Positions 1 through 7,511 of a DNA stretch of 64,000 nt are shown piece after piece. Within the stretch, counting starts at the first letter, position 1. Each line of letters starts with the position of its first letter. The notes below the pieces were generated by a model. It made no database searches. It was not told where the DNA came from and saw only the letters and a list, made by a program, of their open reading frames with translations. The stretch is from Bacteroidales bacterium UBA6267 (GTDB taxonomy: Bacteria; Bacteroidota; Bacteroidia; Bacteroidales; UBA1556): contig DJVB01000026.1 in the NCBI GenBank assembly GCA_002440745.1, forward strand, positions 14,032-78,031, read 5' to 3'. Made by a program: the position numbers and the translations under genes.

Positions 1-1368
1 GGCTTGTAGCACGTTGATGTCGTTGGCATCGCTGAACACAACCGTTTTTGGGCTATGTTTGGCTTTGGCATAAATAGAACGCATGATAGATTGGTCGATG
101 CCCATTCGTTGGCGAAGTTGAGCGCGATATTCATCCCAATTTTCGATTGGACGACGGGCAACTCCCGACTCGATTGCTGCTTTAGCAACGGCAGGCGAAA
201 CGTATTCTATAAGTCTGGGGTCTAATGGTTTAGGAACGATATAATCTTTACCAAACGACATAGAAGTTTTATTATAGGCCTTTTGAACAGCGTCTGGCAC
301 AGGTTGTTTTACAAGGTCATAAAGCGCATAAACGGCAGCTTTTTTCATTTCTTCGTTGATGGCAGAAGCGTGAACGTCTAATGCTCCGCGGAAAATGAAC
401 GGAAATCCTAATACATTATTTATCTGGTTTGGATAATCGCTTCTTCCCGTAGCAAAAATCAAGTCGTCACGAGTGGCCATTGCATCTTCGTAGCTGATTT
501 CAGGGTCGGGGTTAGCCATTGCAAAGACAATGGGATTGGGTGCCATTGAAGCCAGCATTTCTTTCGACATAGCTCCTTTTACAGAAAGCCCAAGGAATAA
601 GTCGGCACCTTTGAGTGCATCTTCTAAAGTTTTTTTGTCGGTGTCAACGGCAAATTCTTTTTTGAACTCGTTTAAGTCGGTTCGGGAGGTGGATAAAACG
701 CCGCGACTGTCGCACATGAGCACATTTTCGGGTTTAACACCTAAGGAAATGTAGAGACGTGTACAAGCGGAAGCCGAAGCACCGGCACCACTGACCACCA
801 TTTTTATTTCGTCAATTTTTTTACCGGACAGTTCCAAAGCCGATAGAAGACCGGCAGCAGAGATTATCGCTGTTCCGTGTTGGTCGTCGTGCATAACAGG
901 TATGTCGAGTTCTTCTTTCAATCGGCGTTCGATGTCGAAACATTCAGGGGCTTTAATGTCTTCAAGATTGATACCTCCAAAGGTTACGGCAATGTTTTTG
1001 ACGGTTTCAACAAAACGGTCAATGTCTTTTGTTTCGACCTCAATATCAAAAACATCCACGTCTGCAAAAATTTTGAAAAGCAATCCTTTCCCTTCCATAA
1101 CCGGTTTACCTGCGTCGGCTCCGATGTCACCTAAGCCTAAGACGGCGGTTCCATTTGATATCACCGCTACTAAGTTACCTTTGTTGGTATATTTATAAAC
1201 GTCTTCAGGCGTTTTTTCAATTTCCAAACAAGGATAGGCTACGCCTGGTGAATAGGCTAGCGATAAATCTCTTTGTGTGGAGTAAGGTTTTGTGGGAACC
1301 ACTTCCACTTTGCCGGGCCTGCCTTTGGAATGATATTCTAAAGCATGTTGTTTCAACATTTTATCCAT
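1..1368 (-). CDS. maeB: NADP-dependent malic enzyme, 5' part (runs off left edge)
   Basis: Oxidatively decarboxylates malate to pyruvate and CO2 with NAD(P)+ in the cytoplasm. The reverse-strand frame is open for 456 codons and reaches base 1, so the C-terminus lies outside the window. The translation starts MDKMLKQHALEYHSKGRPGK and contains the malic enzyme blocks SLAYSPGVAYPC, VLGLGDIGADAGKPVMEGK, MHDDQHGT and the nucleotide-binding motif VVSGAGASASA. Many bacterial enzymes of this type (MaeB) carry a phosphotransacetylase-like C-terminal domain; whether this one does cannot be seen. The start at 1368 is supported by a TAnnTTTG box about 35 bases upstream. The gene is monocistronic at its 5' end, with ruvC next upstream on the same strand. 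Confidence 0.93.
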   Translation of the reverse strand, partial: MDKMLKQHALEYHSKGRPGKVEVVPTKPYSTQRDLSLAYSPGVAYPCLEIEKTPEDVYKYTNKGNLVAVISNGTAVLGLGDIGADAGKPVMEGKGLLFKIFADVDVFDIEVETKDIDRFVETVKNIAVTFGGINLEDIKAPECFDIERRLKEELDIPVMHDDQHGTAIISAAGLLSALELSGKKIDEIKMVVSGAGASASACTRLYISLGVKPENVLMCDSRGVLSTSRTDLNEFKKEFAVDTDKKTLEDALKGADLFLGLSVKGAMSKEMLASMAPNPIVFAMANPDPEISYEDAMATRDDLIFATGRSDYPNQINNVLGFPFIFRGALDVHASAINEEMKKAAVYALYDLVKQPVPDAVQKAYNKTSMSFGKDYIVPKPLDPRLIEYVSPAVAKAAIESGVARRPIENWDEYRAQLRQRMGIDQSIMRSIYAKAKHSPKTVVFSDANDINVLQA

Positions 1369-1403
1369 ATTGATTTGATTTAGTTTAGGTTTGATTGTAG
1401 TCG

Positions 1404-1411
1404 CAAAGTTA
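1404..1411 (-). promoter_or_regulatory. -7 promoter element upstream of malic enzyme gene
   Basis: Read on the minus strand this is TAACTTTG, a match to the Bacteroidota -7 consensus TAnnTTTG, 35 bases before the malic enzyme ATG. I see no clear -33 TTTG at the expected spacing. Confidence 0.45.
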
Positions 1412-1497
1412 GGTTATTTATAAATCGGTATTAAATCTTATTGATTATTTATTTCCGCTTTTAATTAAACATTTCTCAATGAATCCAATAAATTTGG

Positions 1498-2049
1498 TCA
1501 AAGTTTTCGATTTGGGTTGGCTTTTAAAAAGGATTTCCAGCCTGAATGGTGTTGCCCGTCAGCAGAAATATTCTTTTGTAAATAATGACAGACCGCGGTT
1601 GCAACGGCATCTGTGGCGTCCAACATCTCATCCTCCGCTTTTAATCCGACCAAATATTCCAGCATTCCGGCCACTTGTTCTTTCGATGCAGCTCCATTTC
1701 CGGTCACTGCTTTCTTAATGCGCCGCGGCTCATATTCCATATATGGGATGTCGCGACTAAGGGCTGCTGCAATTGCAACTCCTTGAGCTCTACCGAGTTT
1801 GAGCATCGACTGAACATTCTTTCCAAAAAATTGTGCTTCAATAGCCATTTCGTCAGGATGGTACTCTTCTATGAGACTAAGAGTGCGTTTGAAAATTTTT
1901 TGAAGTTTTAGTGCATGATCGTCCAGTTTGTTTAATTTTACAACGCCAAGCGTAAGCAGTTGCAGACGGGTGCCTTCTACTTTTATCAGGCCATAACCCA
2001 TAAAGTTTGTTCCCGGGTCGATGCCCATTATGATTCGCTCTGGTTTCAA
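1498..2049 (-). CDS. ruvC: Crossover junction endodeoxyribonuclease RuvC
   Basis: Holliday junction resolvase that nicks recombination intermediates together with RuvAB. The 183-residue product has the usual RuvC length. The four metal-binding acids are visible: D11 in IMGIDPGTNFMGYG, E71 in AIEAQFF, and D144 and D147 in LDATDAVA. The gene is divergent from the membrane protein gene starting at 2074, with 24 bases between the start codons. A -7 box for ruvC (2084-2091) therefore lies inside the first codons of the neighbour. No ruvA or ruvB is nearby. Confidence 0.96.
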   Translation of the reverse strand: MKPERIIMGIDPGTNFMGYGLIKVEGTRLQLLTLGVVKLNKLDDHALKLQKIFKRTLSLIEEYHPDEMAIEAQFFGKNVQSMLKLGRAQGVAIAAALSRDIPYMEYEPRRIKKAVTGNGAASKEQVAGMLEYLVGLKAEDEMLDATDAVATAVCHYLQKNISADGQHHSGWKSFLKANPNRKL

Positions 2050-2073
2050 TATTTATTGTTTTTAAACCGGTTT

Positions 2074-3093
2074 ATGAATTCGGCAAAATTATACAAATCT
2101 TATAACTTCATCATCAAAACTGTCATAATAGTTGCTGCAGCTTTTTTTATTGCTAAAGAACTTTTTATCGACCGTACAGCCGCCGACTTGATACAATCTT
2201 TGTCAGATTTGATTTCCAAAAATCGTTTCCTCTTGTTTTTAATTCCCGTGATTGTGCTTATGCCGATAAATTGGCTTTTGGAAGCTCTTAAATGGCGGCA
2301 AATTGTAAACCTCAAAGAATCAATTAGCGTTTTCACATCTCTGAAAGCTGTTTTTGCGGGTGCAACTATCAGTTCAATTAGCATCAATCGGACCGGTGAG
2401 TTTCTTGGGCGAATCTTTGTGCTTCGCAAACATAGCTTTTGGGAAGGTGCTGTAGTGACAATTGTCGGCAGTCTTGCTCAAACATGGAATACCCTCTTTT
2501 GGGGAGGAATTAGTCTTTTTATGCTTTCATTACCTCTTTATTCCAAGCTCAGTTTTATCAACTCTATCTTGTATTTAGCTTTTTTCATACTGTATTTCAT
2601 CAGTTTGCTCGTGGCCTTGTTTTTTTATTATCGTGTATCTCAACTTTCACGTTTTGTCCCTCAGCGATTTCGCCGTGTTCACAAGGCTATTGATGTTTTA
2701 GTTTTAGTTGATAGTAAAACCTTAAATAAAGTATTGTTATACAGTATTTTAAGATATATTGTTTTTTCTTTTCAATTTTATATTCTGATGATTGGTGCTA
2801 ATATTAGTCTGAATGTTTTTTCAGGTTTGGCATTGATTTCTGTGATGTTTTTGTTTAATACCATTCGACCTTCAATCGCTTTAGTGGAAGTGGGTTTGCG
2901 GTCTGCATCGGCTTTCTTAGTTTTTGAATATTACTTTATTTCCATACTCGGGCTCAACGATTATCCTCAAATCGAAATAGCTACCGTTACAAGTTTTATT
3001 TGGTTGATTAATATTGTGTTACCATCAATAATAGGCTTGGTTTTTATAAAAGATTTGCGATTTTTCAAAAAAGAGAAAGGAGAGGCTGCATGA
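2074..3093 (+). CDS. Flippase-like membrane protein (lysylphosphatidylglycerol synthase TM-region family)
   Basis: Integral membrane protein of 339 residues with about eight hydrophobic segments, resembling the membrane domain family found in lysylphosphatidylglycerol synthase (flippase-like family). The polar motif NRTGEFLGR around residues 97-105 matches the family signature. The frame is open further upstream to 1960, but that part overlaps ruvC and encodes no plausible N-terminus, so the ATG at 2074 (MNSAKLYKSYNF) is preferred. The stop overlaps the ATG of the downstream glycosyltransferase (ATGA), so the two are translationally coupled. A role in moving or anchoring a lipid-linked sugar is inferred from that pairing only. 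Confidence 0.8.
   Translation: MNSAKLYKSYNFIIKTVIIVAAAFFIAKELFIDRTAADLIQSLSDLISKNRFLLFLIPVIVLMPINWLLEALKWRQIVNLKESISVFTSLKAVFAGATISSISINRTGEFLGRIFVLRKHSFWEGAVVTIVGSLAQTWNTLFWGGISLFMLSLPLYSKLSFINSILYLAFFILYFISLLVALFFYYRVSQLSRFVPQRFRRVHKAIDVLVLVDSKTLNKVLLYSILRYIVFSFQFYILMIGANISLNVFSGLALISVMFLFNTIRPSIALVEVGLRSASAFLVFEYYFISILGLNDYPQIEIATVTSFIWLINIVLPSIIGLVFIKDLRFFKKEKGEAA
2084..2091 (-). promoter_or_regulatory. -7 promoter element for ruvC
   Basis: TAATTTTG on the minus strand, 34 bases before the ruvC start codon, matching TAnnTTTG. It overlaps the 5' end of the divergent gene at 2074, so the two genes may influence each other's transcription. Confidence 0.4.
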
Positions 3094-4223
3094 CATGGAC
3101 CATAGTAGCTTTTGTGATTTTGAGCCTTTATGCTGCTTTGATAACCTTTTACATGGAAGGTATTAATCGATTGAATGCAAGAAAAAGTGCAACTCAACAG
3201 AAAATTACGCCCGAAAAGGGAATTTCGGTGGTGATAGCTATGCGCAATGAGGCCGAAAGAATATCAGGAGTTATTGATGATTTATTGGTTCAGGAGATAG
3301 ACAATAAGCATTTTGAATTGATATTAGTTGACGACAATTCGGAAGATAATTCAGTAGAAATTGCAAAAAAAAAATTGGAACAAACCGATATCAGGTATTC
3401 AGTTTTAGATTCTAATGGTGGCAAAAAAGCAGCTCTTCATAAAGGTGTTTTAGCAGCTACTATGGAAATAATTGCTTTTACGGATGCCGATTGTCATTTG
3501 CCTAAGGAATGGTTGAAAGGTTTCTTGCAGGCATTTGAATCAACGGATATTCAAATGGTTTCAGGGCCGGTTTTTTTTGAATCTAAGGGTTTTTCACAAA
3601 GCATGATGGCGTTGGAGTTTGCATCATTAGTTGCAAGCGGTGCGGCTTCTCTATCCATGGGTTTTCCGGTGATGGTTAACGGTGCAAATATGGCGGTTCG
3701 CAAAAGTGCATGGTTAGAAGTTCGTGGCAATTTGGACAAAAACGAGGTTGCCGTTTCAGGCGATGACGTGTTTACAATGAGCAATATACGGAAGCGTTAT
3801 GGAGCTTCAGCCATTTCATTTATTCATAGTTGCGCACAAATGGTATCAACTCCCGCACCGGATAGCTGGCGAAAATGGTCATCTCAGCGACTACGATGGG
3901 CTTCCAAAAGTAGTTCATATCGCGATTTCAACATTATTGCAACGGCTGCTTTTATCAGTTTAGTTTCTGTCATTCAACTATCTATGCTTTTTAATTTTTC
4001 ATATTCGGGTTGGAGTATTCCTATATATTTCGGACTTTTCACTTTACTAAAGTTGATTCCTGATTTGATTTTTCTACATAGTTTTTTAAAGGAATATAAA
4101 AGTACGAACCTGCTAAAAGCCGCCTTGCCGGTAGCTTTGCTTTATCCGTTTTATATTCCTGTGTTTGCCATTGCCGGATTATTTGCTCGCCCTAATTGGA
4201 AAAACCGACGAATTATAGCATAA
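3090..4223 (+). CDS. Membrane-anchored family 2 glycosyltransferase
   Basis: Transfers a sugar from a nucleotide donor to an unknown acceptor at the inner membrane. The 377-residue protein has an N-terminal membrane helix (about 3-22), a GT2 core starting ISVVIAMRNEAERI (45-58), the DAD motif at 132-134, a GDD acid motif at 224-226 and QRLRW at 266-270, followed by two or three C-terminal membrane helices. The Q-x-x-R-W motif and membrane segments are typical of processive or membrane-bound GT2 enzymes. Its ATG overlaps the stop of the flippase-like gene by 4 bases, so they form an operon. The acceptor cannot be deduced. Confidence 0.88.
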   Translation: MTWTIVAFVILSLYAALITFYMEGINRLNARKSATQQKITPEKGISVVIAMRNEAERISGVIDDLLVQEIDNKHFELILVDDNSEDNSVEIAKKKLEQTDIRYSVLDSNGGKKAALHKGVLAATMEIIAFTDADCHLPKEWLKGFLQAFESTDIQMVSGPVFFESKGFSQSMMALEFASLVASGAASLSMGFPVMVNGANMAVRKSAWLEVRGNLDKNEVAVSGDDVFTMSNIRKRYGASAISFIHSCAQMVSTPAPDSWRKWSSQRLRWASKSSSYRDFNIIATAAFISLVSVIQLSMLFNFSYSGWSIPIYFGLFTLLKLIPDLIFLHSFLKEYKSTNLLKAALPVALLYPFYIPVFAIAGLFARPNWKNRRIIA

Positions 4224-4384
4224 TTATCAACTTCGCTTGGCTTTGTAAATATTATTACTTGCAGAAATTCCCTGAACAGAAGTTGCAAGAAAGAAAGGTA
4301 TGTATGGTAAAGTATGACTTTGCCAAGAAGGCTCTTTTCATCATTTCTAAAGTGTTTCAGTCTAATCGATTATGCTGTTGTGGT

Positions 4385-4735
4385 TTATTTTTCGTTGTCG
4401 ATTATCTGATTAATCTGATTTTTATTTTCAGGTAAATAATTTGTTGCAACATCTCATATTACTTCATAATCAACCCCAAAATATTCGTGTGAAATTATGT
4501 TTCTCAGATAGTACATTTCTTTCCATGGAACATCTGGATATTTTTCTTTGATTTTGTCATCCAGTTTTTTCGAGGCTTCTCCAATAATCTCAAAATTCCT
4601 GATAACTGCATCAACCGTTTTATAATCTCTTTTAAAACGTTCAAAATCATAGCCTTCAATTTATTCATCAATACGGTTCATCGCAGTCAGAATATCATCA
4701 AGGAATAATTTAAAAATTCGATCTTCCTTTTTCAC
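4385..4735 (-). pseudogene. hepT: hepT toxin gene interrupted by two in-frame stops
   Basis: Reading from the GTG at 4735, one frame of 116 codons gives a full HepT (HEPN, DUF86) protein except for two stops: TAA at codon 25 (4661-4663) and TGA at codon 94 (4454-4456). No frameshift is needed. The sequence includes VKKEDRIFKLFLDDIL, IEGYDFERFKRDY, IIGEASKKL and the toxin motif RNIISHEY (R78, H83, Y85; the R-x4-H-x-Y signature). The TAA sits where HepT proteins usually have Tyr, and the TGA where they usually have Trp. Each is one substitution from a sense codon. The start lies 1 base after the stop of the intact mntA gene. The toxin RNase is presumably dead; a sequencing error is less likely to produce two such changes. 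Confidence 0.85.
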
Positions 4736-4736
4736 G

Positions 4737-5027
4737 TTAAACGTATTTAACTTGCTTTAAAACACTTTCCTTTATTTGCTCCTTTAACGCATTTTTGGTC
4801 ACTAAGTCAATTTTACGACCGAAAATACTCTCAAGGTAAATTTGTAACGAAAAATATTTCCATCCGATAGGCCTTTCAAATTCAATAAGTAAATCTATGT
4901 CACTATCATCTGTGTATGAATTGTCAGAGAATGAACCAAATAATCCAATCTGTTTAACAGAGTATTCTCTGTGTAGAATTGGTTTTAAGTCATTCAACTT
5001 ATTCAATATATCGTTCTTGGTAATCAT
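4737..5027 (-). CDS. mntA: MntA-type minimal nucleotidyltransferase antitoxin
   Basis: In the MntA/HepT family the nucleotidyltransferase neutralises the HEPN RNase HepT by modifying the Tyr of its R-x4-H-x-Y motif. The product shows the GS-x10-DxD signature (FGSFSDNS followed by DSDIDLL) and a third acid in RKIDLVT. The ATG at 5027 (MITKNDILNKL) is preferred over the GTG at 5033, because a TATCTTTG promoter box occupies 5033-5040. That gives a 96-residue protein and an almost leaderless transcript. The partner gene directly downstream is a pseudogene, so this antitoxin appears to have outlived its toxin. Confidence 0.88.
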   Translation of the reverse strand: MITKNDILNKLNDLKPILHREYSVKQIGLFGSFSDNSYTDDSDIDLLIEFERPIGWKYFSLQIYLESIFGRKIDLVTKNALKEQIKESVLKQVKYV

Positions 5028-5032
5028 AGGCA

Positions 5033-5040
5033 CAAAGATA
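5033..5040 (-). promoter_or_regulatory. -7 promoter element for mntA, 5 bases before the ATG
   Basis: Reads TATCTTTG on the minus strand, an exact fit to TAnnTTTG. Only 5 bases separate it from the ATG at 5027, so the transcript would have almost no 5' leader. Confidence 0.5.
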
Positions 5041-5375
5041 CATATTTTTAAAATATAAGTGAACCTCTCTTTTTTGACTTTTCCCTATGATACACAACAT
5101 TTTGTAGCTTCCTTAAGAAGGAGAATTTTCCAAAGTGTACTCCTTTGAAGGATTCTTTACAAAATCGCCCAAGCATGAGCATTTATGGAAATTCATAGGT
5201 TGATTCAATTTCCTGTAAACTGCTTCCTTATCGAAGTTTTTATTTTATGCGATGATTAAGCCATACCAAGAAAAATGAGTAATTATATTAAAACGTATTG
5301 CCATTCTAACAAAAAAACTACTAATCCTGCTTAAAAGTAAAAAAATTAGGATAGTTGATTCGTTATCGATGTATA
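5041..5375. other. Gene-free spacer between the two toxin-antitoxin loci
   Basis: About 335 AT-rich bases without a supportable gene. It holds two short inverted repeats, TCCTTAAGAAGGA near 5110-5122 and TCCTTTGAAGGA near 5141-5152, of unknown meaning. I see no integrase site or insertion sequence end. Confidence 0.4.
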
Positions 5376-5400
5376 TATGCACCACATTAAATAGTGCATA
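5376..5400. promoter_or_regulatory. Inverted repeat upstream of parD, candidate operator
   Basis: TATGCAC (5376-5382) and GTGCATA (5394-5400) are a perfect 7-base inverted repeat separated by 11 bases, ending 3 bases before the ATG of the antitoxin gene. ParD-type antitoxins commonly repress their own operon through such palindromes, so this is the likely operator; that is inference from position and symmetry. Confidence 0.5.
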
Positions 5401-5403
5401 GTT

Positions 5404-5643
5404 ATGAATAGACAAAGTATTTCGTTAACTCAGCCAAATGATGATTGGCTAAAATCACAAGTTGAAAGTAAAGAATATTCCAGCAAAAGCGAGCTAATAA
5501 ATGATTTAGTTCGTCAGGCAAGAAAACAACAAAGACAAATAGATTGGCTAAAAGCAAAGATTGAAAAAGCGGAGGAAAGCGGATTTACAGGAGACAGTAA
5601 AGAGGAGATATTGCGGCAATCTAAGTTATTGTTGAATGAGTAA
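5404..5643 (+). CDS. parD: ParD-like type II antitoxin
   Basis: A 79-residue protein with an N-terminal ribbon-helix-helix pattern (QSISLTQPNDDWLKSQV, then SKSELINDLVRQA) and a charged C-terminal helix that would wrap a RelE/ParE-type toxin. This is the layout of CopG/ParD family antitoxins, which bind their own operator and neutralise ParE. It overlaps the next frame by 8 bases, typical for ParDE operons. The toxin gene is truncated, so this antitoxin may now be orphaned. The family assignment is firm; the regulatory role is inferred. Confidence 0.85.
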   Translation: MNRQSISLTQPNDDWLKSQVESKEYSSKSELINDLVRQARKQQRQIDWLKAKIEKAEESGFTGDSKEEILRQSKLLLNE

Positions 5644-5815
5644 ATATAAATTAAGCAATTCGGCCAAGGAAGATTTAATCAGGATTCATCATTTCGGAGT
5701 CGAAAAATATGGAACTACTCATGACGACAAGTATTTTGAATTGAAGGCTATACTATTTGGTAGTTCTTCCCTACTTCACCTATTAATTATTCTTATAGGT
5801 CAAAAATTGCGTTAA
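5636..5815 (+). pseudogene. parE: Truncated ParE-like toxin gene
   Basis: The ATG at 5636 overlaps the end of parD. The first 35 or so codons encode a ParE-like N-terminus (MSKYKLSNSAKEDLIRIHHF, then GVEKYGTTHDDKYFE). After this the frame continues for only about 24 unrelated codons and stops at 5813-5815, giving 59 residues where ParE toxins have about 95-100. The C-terminal strand and catalytic-face residues of the family (GYRR and the later strand) are not found in any frame just downstream. I infer a deletion or recombination that replaced the C-terminal half, leaving an inactive toxin. It could also be expressed as a short product without activity. Confidence 0.75.
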
Positions 5816-6017
5816 TGATACCAATAGCAATATAATAATCTGTTTTATAGAGTATTTTCCAAAAGAATTAGGAGACATAGTGTATCTAAGAAACTATCAG
5901 ATACGATATATTACCATACTTAAACACCTGAACCTATATTCAAAGCAATTTTCAAAATCCACATAAATACTATAGTGCACCTGCGCTAAATTTGTTTTCT
6001 GGAGAATTTTTTATTAA

Positions 6018-6233
6018 TTAATAATTATGATTATATAGTTTTTTATTTTCAATAGGAATTGTATCAATCTCTTCCAATTCTTCAAGTATATTTTTTAACT
6101 GTTGAATTTTTGCATAATCATCATCTGACAAAATATAGTACTTATATCGTCTGTCTATCATGTTGATTTTAAGTTGCAGTGAAGTTGTAACTATTTTATT
6201 GATAAGAATATAGTGACGATTAATTTGTATCAT
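6018..6233 (-). CDS. Small hypothetical protein downstream of the PLD/E2-like gene
   Basis: A 71-residue basic N-terminal, acidic C-terminal protein that I do not recognise. It has no signal peptide or clear membrane helix. The acidic helix-like stretch SDDDYAKIQQLKNILEELEE lies near residues 36-55. Its ATG follows the stop of the upstream gene after a single base (6234), so it is probably translated from the same message. A shorter start at 6161 (MIDRRYKYYIL) is possible. It lacks a Gly-Gly tail, so there is no reason to call it a ubiquitin-like modifier. It may be an accessory or immunity protein, but nothing in the sequence proves this. Confidence 0.5.
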   Translation of the reverse strand: MIQINRHYILINKIVTTSLQLKINMIDRRYKYYILSDDDYAKIQQLKNILEELEEIDTIPIENKKLYNHNY

Positions 6234-6234
6234 T

Positions 6235-7419
6235 TTAAATGTGTGATTTTTCCGGCCCTTCCCATTTGCCTGTTAATTTCCAAAGTTCGTAATAAATAAT
6301 CCATTCAACAATCCATGGAATGGTATATTCGGCAATTTTTGTTGTATCTTTCCATTTCAAATCGCCTGGATAGAATAAACACAAATTGCCTTCTTTGTAA
6401 ATGTGAATATCTGCTCTCGGCTTAATATTAGGATACAAAATAAATACTTGCGGAAAATGACCTGCCTTGAATAGAATTCTGACTTTATAGCGTTCGCAAT
6501 TTTCGGGTTGTAAAAAACCTGTGCAAATTAAGGTATCATTTTCAATATGGCATTTTAAAAAATTAAAATTATTTTCGATATGCAATTTTTGATAATACGC
6601 CAAACTAAATGAACGTGGTTGTTTAGTTCCTGAAAAAATCGAAATCGAACTGCCTCCGTAAAATCTGTGCGGTTTGCACGATATTCCTTGTTCATTTTGC
6701 GAAATACTTCCGTTGTTTGCAATTTTATATCTATTTGAAGTAATGTTATTAGCCGTTTCTCTTAATTTTTCCTTTTTGACATCTTCGTTTATAGCTTGCG
6801 ACATCACACTAGAAAAGGCAATTTCATTTTGCTGGATAACTTGCTGTTTTTCTTTTTGTTGAATATAATCCTTTTCGGAAAAATCCAACCCTTTCATTCT
6901 GTTTATTAAAGATTGTTTTCTTTGTTCTTCTTCAATAAACTTTTGCTTTAACTTTCTTACAATTTCTTCGGCATTTGTAATATCTTCGAAAAAATCAATA
7001 CTTCTATCAAACCAATTTTCAAAATTATACAGCATTTTTTTTACTTCGCTAATAGCTAATTGATTAAAATTTTCAAAATTCGATTTTGCGTTGTCGGTGA
7101 AATTATACGAACCTCCGTAGGCATATTTCTCGTCAATAATTATAAATTTACTGTGCATAAATTCACCGTGAATTGCACTATCAGAGCCAATTTTATTGAC
7201 TCTTGCGCCAGATAGTTGCAACTGCTTGAAATTTTTGTGGCGTAATAAGTTTACTTCATCCGATGACAAAAGCAATTCTACACGAACTTTATTTGCCTTT
7301 TTAATAAGTGAGTTAATCAGAAATTCATCGGTAAACCACGAAACTGCAACTTGAATTGAATTTGTAGCTGTTTCAAAAATGTCTTGTATTTCTTGCTGAT
7401 AATTATTCATAACTGCCAT
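6235..7419 (-). CDS. PLD-superfamily (HKD) protein with predicted E2/UBC-like C-terminal domain
   Basis: The N-terminal half is a single phospholipase-D-like module. It carries the HKD signature MHSKFIIID (His, Lys and Asp at 89, 91 and 96 of the 394-residue protein) followed by GGSYNFTDNA; family members of this size act as dimers, often as nucleases. A charged coiled-coil-like linker follows (about 150-230). The last 110 residues look like a ubiquitin-conjugating-enzyme fold: strands RYKVRILFKAGHFPQVFILYP, then HIYKEGNLCLFYP with a Cys at the position of the E2 catalytic Cys, a Trp shortly after, and a helix. The ATG at 7419 is chosen because the longer frame starts at TTG (7491) and a TATTTTTG box lies at 7451-7458. 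PLD assignment is firm; the E2-like call is pattern-based inference. Confidence 0.72.
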   Translation of the reverse strand: MAVMNNYQQEIQDIFETATNSIQVAVSWFTDEFLINSLIKKANKVRVELLLSSDEVNLLRHKNFKQLQLSGARVNKIGSDSAIHGEFMHSKFIIIDEKYAYGGSYNFTDNAKSNFENFNQLAISEVKKMLYNFENWFDRSIDFFEDITNAEEIVRKLKQKFIEEEQRKQSLINRMKGLDFSEKDYIQQKEKQQVIQQNEIAFSSVMSQAINEDVKKEKLRETANNITSNRYKIANNGSISQNEQGISCKPHRFYGGSSISIFSGTKQPRSFSLAYYQKLHIENNFNFLKCHIENDTLICTGFLQPENCERYKVRILFKAGHFPQVFILYPNIKPRADIHIYKEGNLCLFYPGDLKWKDTTKIAEYTIPWIVEWIIYYELWKLTGKWEGPEKSHI

Positions 7420-7450
7420 TTTAAAGGTTAATAATTTTAATAATTCACCA

Positions 7451-7458
7451 CAAAAATA
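7451..7458 (-). promoter_or_regulatory. -7 promoter element for the PLD/E2-like gene
   Basis: TATTTTTG on the minus strand, 31 bases before the chosen ATG at 7419. It suggests that this gene and the 71-residue ORF have their own promoter rather than depending on the upstream TPR gene. Confidence 0.4.
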
Positions 7459-7511
7459 GCTCGAGAGCAAAGGCATTATTGAGTATTGCAACCTTGCAGA
7501 TAAAAAGATGT

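Noticed and set aside
2100..2429. A 109-codon frame antisense to the flippase-like gene
   Set aside because: It mirrors a clear membrane protein on the other strand, and its basic translation has no recognisable domain.
4196..4435. A 79-codon frame overlapping the end of the glycosyltransferase gene and the hepT pseudogene
   Set aside because: It overlaps better-supported features on both sides and shows no domain.
5100..5155. Two short palindromes (TCCTTAAGAAGGA and TCCTTTGAAGGA) between the toxin-antitoxin loci
   Set aside because: They are short and not next to a start codon. They could be operators or chance, so they are noted but not called as features.
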